From the NCBI GenBank assembly GCA_000711775.1, contig ARYC01000668.1, positions 1 to 64,000 of the forward strand: DNA of 64,000 nucleotides. Reading direction: 5' to 3'. A program made the position numbers and the translations under genes. This document shows, in pieces, positions 47,501-61,000 of the stretch (position 1 is the stretch's first letter; every line of letters begins with the position of its first letter). The notes beneath the pieces are model-generated. The model worked only from the letters and a program-made list of their open reading frames with translations, was not told the DNA's origin and made no database searches. This DNA is from Oxytricha trifallax (lineage: Eukaryota; Ciliophora; Spirotrichea; Sporadotrichida; Oxytrichidae).

Positions 47501-48115
47501 GAAAAATTGTTAGGACTATTTTGTGGATATATGTCGAATGGAGTTGATTTAAGGAATAAAAATATTCTATATAAAATTTATATATTACAATATAGTCCAT
47601 AAAATCTTTTACTATTATTTTTATGAGTATATAGTATAAAAATCTATACGAATCATTTAAAAATGAAAAGTGTGTCTACAAAAATATATGCCTAGTGTAA
47701 ACTAATTATATATAAAAAAATATAAAAATAATGAAAAATATTAGGAAATAGCATAAAAAGAATATTTTTAAAAAATTTAGACATTTTTATATAATATATA
47801 ATTATTATGTGTTCGAGAAGTCAAGAAGGAAGTCGATTGAGACTCTAGGGATAACTTTTTTCATATGAAATAGGGTATTTTATGGGGGTGGGGTGGGGGT
47901 GGGGTGGGGATGGGTCCAGGTATAGGGTGGGGTGGGGGATGGGGTGGGGGGGGGGTGGGGGTTGTCGGTCGGAACATCTATGGTATGGTCTACAAAGCAA
48001 TTAAGGGGAAGAATAAGTTTACATTTGGATTAAGAGACGACTACAAACTCAGGTCTCTTCTTGGACTTTAAATGTTATAGGTAATAACTGAGGAAGAAAC
48101 CTCCTACCCCAACAT
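44510..48115 (-). CDS. C2H2 zinc-finger protein, IES-interrupted and split by a foldback element
   Basis: ATG at 48115 opens MLGQEVSSSVITYNIQSPRR, runs to 47977, and resumes without loss of frame at 46959 (QILGQLQSDVSFEVTIKTPL, NNSFQFQNQFQINQNFSIQG) once the 46960-47976 element and one target copy are removed. Further Q/S-rich blocks lie near 46530-46470, 46310-46230 and 46110-46020. Finger blocks follow: 45955-45805 (YQCPYCNKTLTR + KENVKKHFITTH, across an IES), 45790-45730 (FQCQICDKFFSEKGNLNVHM), 45655-45560 (FQCDICPMKFNSRG...HMRRH) and 45420-45240 (YECELCGQKYYRRYQL + AKHLDKKH). The tail continues through DEGEILDQHFNYF to AAHPLNTEENVATLIQKLSK and TGA at 44512-44510. Four C2H2 fingers with a Gln-rich N-terminus suggest a DNA-binding regulator. 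Confidence 0.72.
46960..47976. mobile_element. 1-kb foldback element inserted in a coding MDS
   Basis: The element begins TGTTCCGACCGAC and ends GTCGGTCGGAACA. It consists of two nearly identical inverted arms of about 490 bases around a short AT-rich centre (near 47465). C-rich outer blocks (CCCCACCCC-type) and their G-rich inverse at the other end could form G-quadruplex-like structures. TCTATG is duplicated on both sides (46954-46959 and 47977-47982; 7 bases if the shared A is counted). Precise removal restores an open reading frame of the zinc-finger gene. Confidence 0.88.
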
Positions 48116-49210
48116 AATATATAAATTGAGTTTAGTGTTTCATTTTATATATATTACTTTATATTTAAAGAATTAAATCGTTTTATACAACAGGTCCGCA
48201 ATAATCTAAAATTATTTTTGAGAGATCAATTTTGCTCTAAGAAATGCTTAAAGTTAATAAGCATCTATCGTTTAAATAAGCTATACTTCCTCCAATTATT
48301 TAAATGAAATAATTTAAAAGAATTCTTTTTGCTTAAAACACAAAAAATCACCAATTAAAACTATAATGAATATAAACATTTTGATAGCTCTTACAAAATT
48401 AGAATTTAAGAGCATATTTCTTCCCTTAAAAATATATGTCACTATTTTTTAATTATAAATCCAAATTAAGTTGCATTTGAACTAGGAATACTCTAGTCTG
48501 ATGATTAAGTAAGTTTTGTTCCATGCCTTGTCACTTCTCAAGTTTTATTATTCTATTAATTTATATTATTAAGATATACTAACGCTCCCCAAATATTTAG
48601 TTATCAGCTTTCTCAAAAGTTCTAAAAGTGAGATAAAATATATTATTGCAACAATTGAATCACTTTGGAATTATATTTTAGATTATAATTTTAGAATTAA
48701 GATTCGATAAAAATCATGCTTAATTTTAGAAATTCACAATTATTTATATAAGGGATTTGTACTGATCTAATAAAAAATAAATATTAAAAAGTTTTGCAAA
48801 AATTAAAATATTTTAACTTGAGCTTTAATTATATGAAACTGATATTTTAAGGATATGATATAATGATTATGAATTTATCATCTTAAAAAAAATTATTTCA
48901 TTATAGGAATTAATCGGATACTAGAGATTTAAAAATATTTTGGGCAAAAGATATTTAAGTTTCGATAATTTAGTTTTTCGAAATTATATTAATAATAATA
49001 TTTTTTTAACATAACCGTAATTAAAGTATATAGCCAATCAATATTTAGCAACTTTTAAATTTTAATTTTCACTAATCCTTCGCATTTTCATCAGATCTTA
49101 AAAACTTACTATAATAAAAATTTGGAATTTTTCTTATAAGTTTTAATTAATTTTGTTCAACATAATTTATGATTATATTTTATGGATTAACCAAATATTA
49201 TAAAATAAAT
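48116..49210. other. AT-rich stretch between the zinc-finger gene and the scrambled gene
   Basis: About 1.1 kb of AT-rich DNA without a supported coding block. It precedes the inverted 3' portion of the large scrambled gene and probably includes the zinc-finger gene promoter. Confidence 0.35.
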
Positions 49211-51829
49211 AAAAATAGTGCTGATTAAACGACTCTACGAAGTATAGGTTTGGATTTCTACCCAACATTCAATCTACTTTCTGGAGTGCCCTCCACCACA
49301 GGAACTTACGCTCTATATTAGTTAGAGGCCACTGACCCACACGGATGGACAAATTACATTTATTTCACTTTGATCATTAAGGATTACACTGTCTACAGAA
49401 GAACAGCTCAGCAGCAGTATGTAGATTGATTATAAAAATTAATAAATCAAGCTTTAACGGATATCAAAGATATCTTAAGAATTATGATTAATTTAGATAA
49501 AGTTGTTACAGTAGGACAGCCATTTTACTTCACCTAAAATAACGTAGTATTCTTTGATGTAGGAGATGATATGGCTTTAACTTTATTTGCATCTACTTTA
49601 GATGACGAAGCTTTACCAAGCTGGTTAAACTTTGAACCTACAAGTAGAGGCTTTTATGGGACAGCTCCCGTTGTTACCACTATCAAATTAATAATATATT
49701 AATAGATTCATACATTTAATACAATGCAGATAAATATTTTTTCAATCAAAATCCAAATAAGAGCAATGAATTAGTACAGTTAAGATTCTGAGAGTGAAGC
49801 TTTCACTTTAACAGTAATACCAAATAATAATCCCAAAGAAAATGTACAATTTATTAGTGATGATATTGAGCTCTATGTGAATGAGTGGTTTGAGACTACA
49901 CTATAAATTCGATTATTTATAGATATTGAAACTAATAAACTTCATTATTATTAAATTTATTTGAAATGTAAAATTAAGAGGAATGCAATATACCTTTTTA
50001 AATTACTAATTAAAACTGCCTCTAATTCAAATTTGATTTAACTTGAATCATGAACAAATTTAATAATTACTTAATATAATAATTTAATACGAAGCTTAGT
50101 GCAAAATTGTATTGATAAAAACATAGGACTGGCTGTGTGCAAATGTCTTATATTAATTATATATGTAATTACTAAGTTTAAAGATGTCGTTTTAAATCGC
50201 CCATCTGCCTCCGTGTCTCGTGAGCTTATTCTATAAGCTTTTGTGTCTTCGCTCCAAATACTTTCCTCCTCAGATCTTTTCAAAAGGTAGTTAGTCAGCT
50301 GCACTGCATTGAAGGGAATTTAAGCTTTCCTGATTTGCTCTGCGCCTATGGCGAAACTATAAAGCGTATCCTCTCGAAGCAATCCTTTTCATTTGCAGAC
50401 ATTTTGTTTAACGGTAGGTCATTAGCTGATACGATTGTACAGCAGTCTTTGAATAGATCTATCCTTGTTTTGAAATACTCTCTGTTATGCCTATGTAGTC
50501 TCTTTAAATCTTAATGTGAATGTCCCCATTGTTGCTATTGTTATCACTAAATACGTTGACTTCCGCTAAAGATGCTTAATTTGATTGAAACTTTAATGAA
50601 TCTTCCCAGCCATGCTCAATGAAACTGAACCCGTCACCAGCTAGAAGAAATCGTGTCTGTAATTTTACTTTTTAAAGATTTTTAACATTTCTGAATCATT
50701 TCTAAGCTTAAAGTTGTAAGATGGAAAAGTGCTAGTCATTCAAACATATTTTTCTGGAAATCTTAAAAAAAACTTAGTAATTACAAATATGATTAATATA
50801 AGTACATTTGCACACAACCAGCCCTATGTTTATATCAATATAATTTTTCATAAAGCTTCGTATTAACATTATACATTAAGTAATTATTTGTTTTGTTTAT
50901 AATTAAAGTTAAATCAAATTTGAATTAGTAGTATTACTAATTAGAGGCAGTTATTATTAATAATTTAAAAAGTTATTTTGCATTCCTCTTAATTTTCCAT
51001 TTCAAATTTATTTTAATAATATCAATAAAAACCACTTTAATTTCGATTATACTAGACATAGATTGGTAATTTTTTGTTCCTTATAGATTTTTTTTAAAAG
51101 TGTGTTAACTCTATTTCTTAAATATCAATAAAGTTTAGAAATGCAACTATATAAATATAAGGGGCTAATGGAGTTGCTCTTCCCTCATGGGTTCAATTCA
51201 ATTAAGATAATCGAACTGTATTTGGGTAGGGTTTGGACCCTGGTATCTATAGGGTAGATTTCATATATTAGGACGATGGAGGACTTAAGGCATACTCAAA
51301 TGTAAAAATCACTGTACTCGATAAAACTCGCTTGAATTATTTAAATGTTTACTGGCAAAATAACTTATATTTTAATAAACAAAAATGTTCGACTGTTGTT
51401 AAATTAATTAAATCTCGCATTAACAAGAATAAGATAGTTTGGAATTACGTATTAACGATGGCAAGCATAACAGCATTCTTACTCTATATGACATATTTAA
51501 TGCAATATAACATTCAGGTATATTTGGGTTATGATAGAGCAAACATAAAAGAAATCAGCATGAAACATGCACAACTTAAAAAATAATAAAATCTATATTT
51601 GTCATTACCAGAATATTAAGCGTTTTTTATTAAATTACTAGCACAAAAGAGATTTGAGAATTACAAGGACATCGAAATATTGTATCATTTGCCAGCACAT
51701 TAATAAAAGGAGGAGAGAATTTATGCAAGCACGCAAGCTTAACTCAAATAAAATTCTGTTTATACCTATGACTTCAAATAATACGAGGAAGGAATTTAAG
51801 AACTTAAAAAGATGAAGATTATTGATTGA
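49211..51829 (+). CDS. inverted 3' part of scrambled gene: cadherin-like domains, membrane helix and tail
   Basis: Plus-strand MDSs: 49211-49425 (LDFYPTFNLLSGVPSTTGTY, QLEATDPHGWTNYIYFTL), 49500-49690 (VTVGQPFYFTQNNVVFF, EALPSWLNFEPTSRGFYGTA), 49760-49905 (DSESEAFTLTVIPNNN, LYVNEWFETTL) and 51135-51829 (VALPSWVQFNQDNRTVFG, FIYQDDGGLKAYSNVKITVL; membrane helix WNYVLTMASITAFLLYM; cytoplasmic tail with EYQAFFIKLLAQKRFENY; TGA 51827-51829). LPSW-F and TxTY-AxD patterns are those of dystroglycan/cadherin-like (CADG) domains. It begins with half a domain, and its first 17 bases repeat in inverted form at 52065-52081, where the other half ends. The two parts therefore join in the macronucleus. Confidence 0.8.
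49928..51044. mobile_element. inverted-repeat element inside an IES of the scrambled gene
   Basis: Inverted arms of about 250 bases (about 49928-50175 and 50775-51044) share blocks such as AATACGAAGCTT, CATAGGACTGGCTGTGTGCA / CATAGGGCTGGTTGTGTGCA and TAAGAGGAATGCAA. They have diverged by substitutions and small gaps. The 0.6-kb core is GC-richer and coding-like on the minus strand (FLLAGDGFSFIEHGWEDSLK, VNVFSDNNSNNGDIHIKI), with shifts and a TGA further on, suggesting a decayed gene. It separates two MDSs of the large scrambled gene, so it is removed as part of an IES. Confidence 0.68.
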
Positions 51830-52064
51830 AATGAGAAATCAAAGAGATAAAGAGTTATTAAAATTATATTCAAAACGTTAAATTTAAAAATAATTGATAA
51901 TTAGAGATCAAACTAAAACATATAAATTTAATAATTTCATTGATATTTATAGAACATCATATAGTAGAAAATTTCAATTAATCATTTAAAACACAAATTT
52001 CTTATTTAACCTTGCATTTATCATATTAGGAATTGAAATTTATTTTCTAAGAACAATAAATATA
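51830..52064. other. AT-rich spacer at the inversion point
   Basis: About 235 AT-rich bases lie between the TGA of the plus-strand part and the 3'-most MDS of the minus-strand part of the same scrambled gene. The two halves converge here, so this stretch must be discarded when the gene is unscrambled. Confidence 0.5.
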
Positions 52065-55000
52065 TAATCAGCACTATTTTTGAGATAGAAGGTAAGATAG
52101 TCGCCATCAGGATCATATAATAATTTTGTAAAGTCATAAGCGTATTACCTGCCCTTTCCTAAATAAAGCACTTTATATACTGAGGCTCTCTTAGGCTGCA
52201 CATTTACAAGTAGTGTTTTGTATTGCTTCAATAAAATGGTAAAATTTAATTAAATAAATGCAATTTAAACACTGTAATTTAGCTAAAACTATCTATTTAT
52301 ATGAATAATAGTATGAGTATGAACCACTTTTTGTGTCATAAGCTGTGAATTTGAGATTCATATATTCACTGGCATCGGAAACCATCGGGTATCCACGCAA
52401 AATACCAGTGTTAATATCGTAGCCAATCCATTTCTTCCTCTCTGTCCCGTCACTGTACGTGCATTATCAAATTACTTTAAATTTTGATGTATCAAATAAG
52501 ACATTGCCACAATTAAAATATTATGATTGTTTTCAATTTATTTGATTGGTATGTTAGAGTATCTGAATCTTTATCTGTAAACCAAGCTGCAGTGAGAATT
52601 TCAAGCATATTAGAATAGTCGTCTTTTACCCAAGGGAATAGATCATCGAAATAAGTAGTTGGCTGTCCAGTTGTAGGGTCTATGCTTGTAAATCAAAAGA
52701 TTCTTATAAATTAAGATTTATAATCTTTGTTACGATTATAATCATGAATTTTAATGAATGAGTAAGCAATACCTGTAGCAGTAGGCTCAGGCTGTTAATT
52801 TATTACAATTGAAAAAGTAGCTTAAGGCACTATTAAAGTATGCCTATCCTTGTACTCATATGTAAACGTCTTCGTGCCAATATTAAACTCCCCATAAAAT
52901 ATATTAAATCTGATAATTCTTACATTCCATTTTCAATTTATGAATAAAGTTTATTGAGAGTAGTCTTTGAAGCTTAGCCGAAAAGAAGTCCCATTTACCC
53001 TATTTGATTAAAAGCATTTATGTAAGTTGGTATAAATGTAAGCAGGACAGTGTGGTTCGTGTGTTTATATAAAGTATCATAGGTGTCACTTGTTGTATCA
53101 GAAAAATGAAATAATTACCAAGAATAATACAAGTAATACAGATTATCTATATTAACGAGTATCAGTGTCATAATAGTAAGCAATTGTCTTTGCCCAATAA
53201 AAGTACTGGCCCACACCTTCATAACTATCGTATTAAATTGTGTAGGGAGTCACTCCAGTTCCAAAAGCATTCGTTGGGGTGGTGTCCTGCGGGTCTATTG
53301 AAAATGTATTCACAACATATTCATCAATTGCATTATAGCAGAAGTTTAGTAATTTTAATGTCCTTTTATGATATAAAAGATTTATTATGTATGAAGAAAG
53401 AAGAATAGAATTATTTGGTAATTTATCAAATTAAAAACAGAACACATCAATATATACTTTTCCAGTGTTTATCGGATACATCTCAAAAGTATAGTTTTAC
53501 TCATAAAACATTATCCAATTCGGCAACTGTGTAGAGTTCAAATTAATAATTGAGAAATTCATGATTTATGAATCAATATTAATAACATTTTTTTATTATT
53601 CATGCTTGTACCGGTCGTTGCAGTCAATACTTTATTTTACTTCACTTTCATATAACTGCAACTAGTAGTGAAATAATTGTTAATAGCTGTTATTTCATAT
53701 CAGAAAATAGATTAATTATTATTTTTATTTTAAATATTTAAAATATCTTTAGCCACATGTAGGAGTGATGTCGGGTATGTTCATTTTATTCTCTGGAGGG
53801 GGTAGTTAAGGGTCATCGACTATTATCTTTAATCTCACTGAATACTCATACCTTCTTTAATATTTTCAAGAATCTATAGTTTGTTGTAAAAAGTAAAATT
53901 TCATATTTTAATCAGGGATTGTAAAAATAATAATATTCTTAACGAGTTGTAAGTATGAGAATTTTTAATTAAAACATTGAAGAAACTTAATCTATAATTA
54001 AAATAAAATTCCTTATAAGCTTTATATATATTTTTAAGAATCATGAAAGTAACCATATTTACTTGAGTTACATGCATAATCTGGGTAGCCTGGAGTAGTT
54101 TCCTAATAAATTCCAAATGTGTTTGAATAAAATATAATAAATGAATTAAAATGAATAATTTATGCTTTATTTCAAAATTTGTATATTCATTTAAATGCAT
54201 AATATTTAAATTGTTTGAGTTTCCTTAATACCAAGTATAGTAAATTCCTTCTGACACTGTTACTGCTCCTGATAGATAATTATTAATTAAAGAATATGAT
54301 GGCCCCACAGATCTGGAATCGGAAAAGACCCCCTCATAAAACTGTAATTTTTGACTTTCGTTCACAGTTCTGAAATCATGAAAAATTCTCAGTAAAAAGA
54401 CCACCCCGGGACTCAATGACCACTGTCCCATATCATTCAGCTACTCTAGATTACGATTAAAAAACAAAATTTAAAAAATAACGAAGGATTGATTGTTTAA
54501 AATCAAGTTGTATTTGTTATAAAATTGTATTTTTTAAATTTTGTTTTTTAATCGTAATCTAGAGTAGCTGAATGATATGGGACGGTGGTCATTGAGTCCC
54601 GGGGTGGTCTTTTTTACTGAGAATTTTTCATGATTCCAGAACTGTGAACGAAAGTCAAAAAAATTACAGTTTTATGGGGGGGTCTTTTCCGATTCCAGAT
54701 CTGTGGGGGCCATCAATAGAATATATTTTATACTTTTTAATAAAGTAATTAATAGATAATTTTGTGCTGAGGCATCAGTAGTTAAAGTTGAAAAATTAAA
54801 TAATTCAATTTATTTTATATTTATCTGAAAAAGATAATCCACCTGCTCCAGATCCAGACTGAATAATAAAGTGAAAATAATTGATTTTTGAAAATAATCT
54901 TAATAAAATATAATTTATATTAAAGATTATTGACAAATGATATTCAAAAATATAATTCTTTGAAAATTGTATATATATTTATATGGTATTCTTAAATAGG

Positions 55001-58000
55001 GGATTTTTAGTTTTTAATTTTAATCGTAAAAAAATTGATAAGATTTGGACAGCTATATGTTTGAATTCTATAAAATATTACAGTTATATTTTTTTAAAAA
55101 TAAAATATATATTTTAATTTTAACGCTTATTAGTATTTTTATTGAGAGCTTATGAAATTATGAGAAAAAATAAGTTACTTCTGTTATTATTATAATTAAT
55201 TTAACAGAAGTTTTTCTAAATAAAAAATAATACTTTTTATTAATATTTAAGGCATTAATTATACTTAACAAATGCTATAATTTTATTATCCATAAAAATA
55301 AATTAAAAATTTAAATTATAGCATTCTTATAATAATTCTGTGATATTGGTATTTAATTAAAATTTAACTTTAATTATTCTTGGTTAATAATTAATAATAA
55401 TGAATATTTAATACATTATAAAAGCCATATAAATATATTTAACTGAAACATCCTTAAATTGAAAAGATTTCTGTAAGTATTAGAAACTGGTCCATTTTAT
55501 AGATCTGACATTTAGCATGATTAAGGAAGTGCTATGTACTAAGTATAAGACGAGGATTTCGCAACTCTGATGGGAGGGAAGAAATTCATAGATACAAAAC
55601 TATCTGCCATTTCATTCGCACTTAAAATACTAATAAATTAATTAATAAATTAATATTTCAGTATAAATTATTTTAAATCAAAATTTAGAAGATAAAAATT
55701 AACTTTATTTTAATAAATATTTTATAGAACATATAAAATTATAAATTACAATTTTAATTTTTTTAATTCATAGATTTATTTATCATTTAAATCACATAAA
55801 AATTATTCTTGAAAATAATATGGTAAATTAAAACTAAATCTTATTTCCTATTTTTTCATATTAAATTTTAAATAATCATAAAATTTAATTATTATTTGTC
55901 ACATATATTTACAGTGAGCGACCAGGACGAGAAAATTGATACTTGCATTGAAATATGTGGAGATGGACGAAAAAATATTCAAAAACACATATTGAGAAAA
56001 TCCTCATTCAGTCGTTTGAGAATTCGGGTACTTAAGGTACAAAATTTCTGGAGCTATATATTCTGGAGTTCCACACTATTCAGTCATTAGAAGAAAAACA
56101 ATAGGGTAGGAAAATTTCATTTAAAAATCCTAATGCCATCTTTAATAATTAATGGCCCCTATTTATTATGTAAATATATGTGACAAATAATAATGATTAG
56201 TATTTAATATATCTAGAATTAATTTTGATCTCTAGATTTTTAATTTCCCTTGCCTTAAGCGATTCACTACTACCACTACCACTAATCATAAAATTTATTT
56301 TTCTTTATTTTTTTAATCCTTTATGTAATAAATATATTTGAAATAGTCAATATACTTAGTCCTTTATCAGTTTGGAATGTACTCAAGTACGAATGAACTA
56401 TAAACAAAGTATATAGCTTTAAACACATATTTTTTGAATAAAAATTAATTGAATTCATAAATTTTAACAAAGATGTATCTACTTCGTTAATTGGGTAAGA
56501 GTAAAATTAAGTATTGCCGCCTGAGATGTTGTAAGATCCTAATGAGGCTTCAAGCAAGAAATTTATATTTTAAATATAATAGTAATAGTAGTGTAAATTG
56601 ATTTATTTAATTAAAAATTGTTAAATTTCTTGTAAAAGTATATGAAACACCTGATGCAGGATCTGTAGGTGAATCAATATTTTTCGATTTTTTAGGCTTC
56701 ACAAATCATAACCATAAATAAATAATAAAATATATTGAGACAAAATTTAAATTGAATTTTTAATACTAAAACTTTTTTAATAATTTATAAGATGTGACTT
56801 CTTTTCCAACTTCCACGATGGTGAGGCTGAAAACATCGGTGGACCTTTAGATGCCTTCATCATAATGCATCATGACTCTGATTGTCTAATAGAGAGTTGA
56901 GATGCTGTAAAGTCGCATAGAGGAGTTACTGATCTTGGGCTTCCAAGCTTTGCTTTTAATTGGAGTCGTGGAGGTACCAATCGAAGGCACTCTTGAATGT
57001 ATCACTAAACAGTCTATGCTGGATCGGCAAAGTAAAAAAGTTAAAAGTCTAAAAAACCTATTTTTAATAATACATAGTAATTATCTATTTGTTTTTAGTT
57101 TATTGGTTAGTAAATATCTAAAAGATAGTTCATTTTAGATTCATTATTATTTCTAATTTTTTAAGTTTAAATCTTTTATTAAGATATTGGCTTCTTGAAT
57201 TATAAGTAGTACTAGTCTGTTGATACCTGGATTCGAATGTCATTCTCCAATGGGTTTATAAAAGTTAACTAATTAATAACTGCTTTTTAAGAATTTAATC
57301 GCATACATAAGTTTTGGCATATATCCAAATTTTCTCAGTGCCAACTGCTCCAAGCCTAGCAGCATCAGATGTACCAGATAAGTATATAAACCCAGCACTA
57401 TCTACTGCTAGAGTGTACCCTGTGACATGACCATCTCTATCCCCAAAGTATGCTGCTTCCAATGGGAAATTAATTTTCATACCAAAATAAAAAATATGCC
57501 AAGTTAATGATAAAAAATTTAGCAAATTATTGATGTTTGTGGCAGTAGCTGTAAATGTAGCAATTTCAATTTTGATATTGTTCAATCATGAAAATATAGA
57601 GAATACATAATTTTTTTTGTTATTTTTTTGCTTTGAAATAATAAACCAATTGTCAAAGTTACCCTTATTTGTATCCCCTGTACAATCTTATTCATATAAA
57701 AACTCAAAATCATCCCAATTGCATTAATTATTAGTTTAGGTTCCATCATTTTGAATACAAAACATGTATGGAAAAGTATTTTTTCTTACTTTTTCAAAAG
57801 TAAAATTTATTTATTCAAATTTAATATTTTTGAAAATTATTTGATTTATGGATAGAAATTGGTATTTCTAGTAGTTGTTGAGGTAATGTTCCCAAATATA
57901 TTTTCCCATGTATTAATTTTGAATCTATCATTTCTACGATTTATTTTTGGCAAATATTTAATATTAACATACATATAGAGCTATTTTTTAAAAATAATTT

Positions 58001-61000
58001 CTGCAGTAGGAAGGTGAGTAATTAGTGTTTTTTAATAATATATATTAATAATAATAATAACTAGTTATAATAATTTAAATGTTGTACCAAGGTTTAAAAG
58101 TATTTATAGAAGACAGAGGCCATTCGCAATATTATTATACATTTGTAAAAGTTTTAATTTTATGAAATATTTAGAGACATAAAAATAATTAATTTACAAT
58201 CTTCGTCATTTGAAAACCAAGTTCCTGCAATATTTTAATAGTGCTTTTTATAAATTAATTATTAAATCTAATGGTTTAATTTAATTTAATTTAATTGCCT
58301 TACATATGAACCTAATGTGCCTGAGGTAGCACTACAATCTGAAAAATCGACATCGTATATACTACAGTCCAAAGAGTTAAATAATTTGTTTATATTTTGT
58401 AAAAGAACTAATAATTGTGTAAATTATATATAAACATTGACTGAAAGTTGTAGAAAGTCAAAAGAATGGAGAAAAAATCGATTAACTATCTGGCTGGCTT
58501 AAACCCCAGTATTAATTTCTATAAAGCTTTAAATAATAATAATAACAAAATTATATATTAATATTTATGCCTAGTTGAAATCAAAGATGTAATAATCACA
58601 TGTAGTAAATAAAATTATTAATATTAATTACATCATTTTAATTTAATTGTACATACAAAAAATTAGATTTAATTTATAGTCCAGGTGTACACCTTGCTAG
58701 CGTAATCAGCTAAACTTAAATAATAGCATAAATAACTGATTTATTTCGTATTTATATATTTTTAAGTTTGCGTATTGAAAAGTTACTTAATTTTACAAAT
58801 TTAAATTAATATTTCAAAAAAGTATTTTTCTAATAAGTTTCGCATTTAATAATAGCTTGTAATTTAATTATAAGCTGAGTTTTCACAATAATCCTGAATT
58901 GAACTGTTCCTATATTATTATTATTATATTATTCATTATTATTATTATTATTATTATTATTTAATATTAGGGGCTAGGCTGCATATATTTGTTTTGAAGA
59001 CTTTTTTTTGAATATGTTTTAGAAAATTAAAAATAATGATTTTACTAGTATAAACAAAATTCTAATAATAATAAATATTTTTATAATGAATCACAAAAAT
59101 AAATATAAATTTATAAAAAGTGACAGAGATATTTTTGATAAAAAAATCTTCTTGTACTTATTTTAAAGTAATAAGACTAGGTAGTAGTGTAAGAAATAAT
59201 TTGGATAATTTTTTATTTATTTTATAATTTCAAAGGTAAAAGTGTTTTATATTATAATATAATTTCATGTTTTTTTATATTAATTTAAGGTATTTATCAA
59301 TAACTATATCGATAATCATTTTATTTTTTTTATTTCTGTATGAAATTAATTAATTATAATTTTTACTGTGCCATTCAGGAATAAGATTGTAGACGCTTAA
59401 ATAATTTAAACTTACTTATTAATTGTATTAAATATATTTTAACACTTCTCCTAGTGCAAGACAAGCATGAAGTTTATCATTAAAAAATATAACATAAAAA
59501 ATAAACAAATTTACTAAATACTATTAAATATATTTTAAGATCCAAAATAGGGGTCATTTAGGACAGCATTCACAGCATTTGGGGAATTATAGGTATATCC
59601 AGTGGGTATTGGCCCATATGTCCCAGTATATCCTTCATAATTTGTGTAGTGTCTAGTGTTAAATAGTACCAATATATGAGTATTATCCTCAGTCAATTAA
59701 TATAATGATAAAAATACTCAGAGTTAATAGACTTAAAATAATGTAATTCAATTAAACTAGCTTAGGAAATCTTTTTAATTTGAGTAGATTTCATAAATTT
59801 ACATAAAATTAGTCAAGACACAATTAGCAAGTGCCTCATAATGCACAGATCCATATCTAAAAACTTGAGAGACAGTCATTGATTACACCACAGGCGTGGT
59901 AGCTGTCGAAATGGCTGTTGATATAAAATATTAAAAATAAAATTTTCCAGTAATTTTACAAATCAGATTACCTACCTAAATTTTTATAAAATAGATGATG
60001 TAACTGTGCCTACAATTATATCTCCGTTTGCATTGTTTATAATATTTTTAACTAGTTATTAAATTCTAAATTTGTTTATTGTCGGTAGCACCACAGAAAT
60101 ATAGCACATTATTATCGTTTGTACTACTGTATGTCTATTTCTAAGTTAACATAATTCTTTTTAGTGATAACTAATCGCTATTAAATTTAATTTAATGATC
60201 TATATGTAATTGCTGAGTTTTAATTTCATTTTTATTAATAGGATTAAAAATAGAATGTATAATCATTATAATGATGAATTCAACCTTACTATTATATAAT
60301 TTAAGAAGCTATTGGTGGTTGGGATAAGGGAAGTTGCCATGCCTTTGTCTAAGTAAGCATCAAACTTGAAAAATATCATTTCTCTATAAGTAGAGCCAGT
60401 TGTCAGATATTTAATGCCACCCAGGTAAATATAGTCGTAATTTCTTGTCACTTGAATAAAATAGACTATTAAAAAATATTGAATTATTATTGAATGGAGT
60501 AGCACAATTCGTTGTCAGTTGAAGTCCCAAAACTCTTAGCATACACTACTTAAAGGGTATAATTTAATCTTAGAACGAAACAGTCATAGCCACCTAAGGT
60601 CCAAGCATTCAATAAAACAAATCTCCAAATGCTAATATATTATGATAGACTTATAATTGAAATGTTATACTTCTAAAGCATAAATTATTTTGAAAAAAAG
60701 GATTCAATAAAAATTTAAGGTCTTAAATTAGTCAAAAATGATACCTATTTAAAATAGAATTCAAAATATCCTTGAATTTACCATGGTTGGTACTATTTTA
60801 TCTAATCTATTGAATGAAATAATTTAATTTAATTTTTGGCATCAAAATCAACAAATCAAATAACTAAAAACTTAAATTGATTTATCTCATTTAAGGAATG
60901 TGATAAAGTAGTATCATCAATATTAAATTCTAAATATTTTTGATTTATTTATCTAATAAGAACTATATTATTTATGATTGAAAAAACTGTCTCTAATATA

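Noticed and set aside
55896..56090. Plus-strand frame with CIEICGDG resembling a Cys-rich CGDG repeat
   Set aside because: The match is only a few residues and the rest of the frame lacks the family's Cys pattern. The minus strand carries a much longer kinase signature.
58915..58965. ATT/ATTATT triplet run, also an AAT run near 39307-39336 and TA runs near 9262 and 25110
   Set aside because: Simple microsatellites expected in AT-rich germline DNA. No evidence of function.
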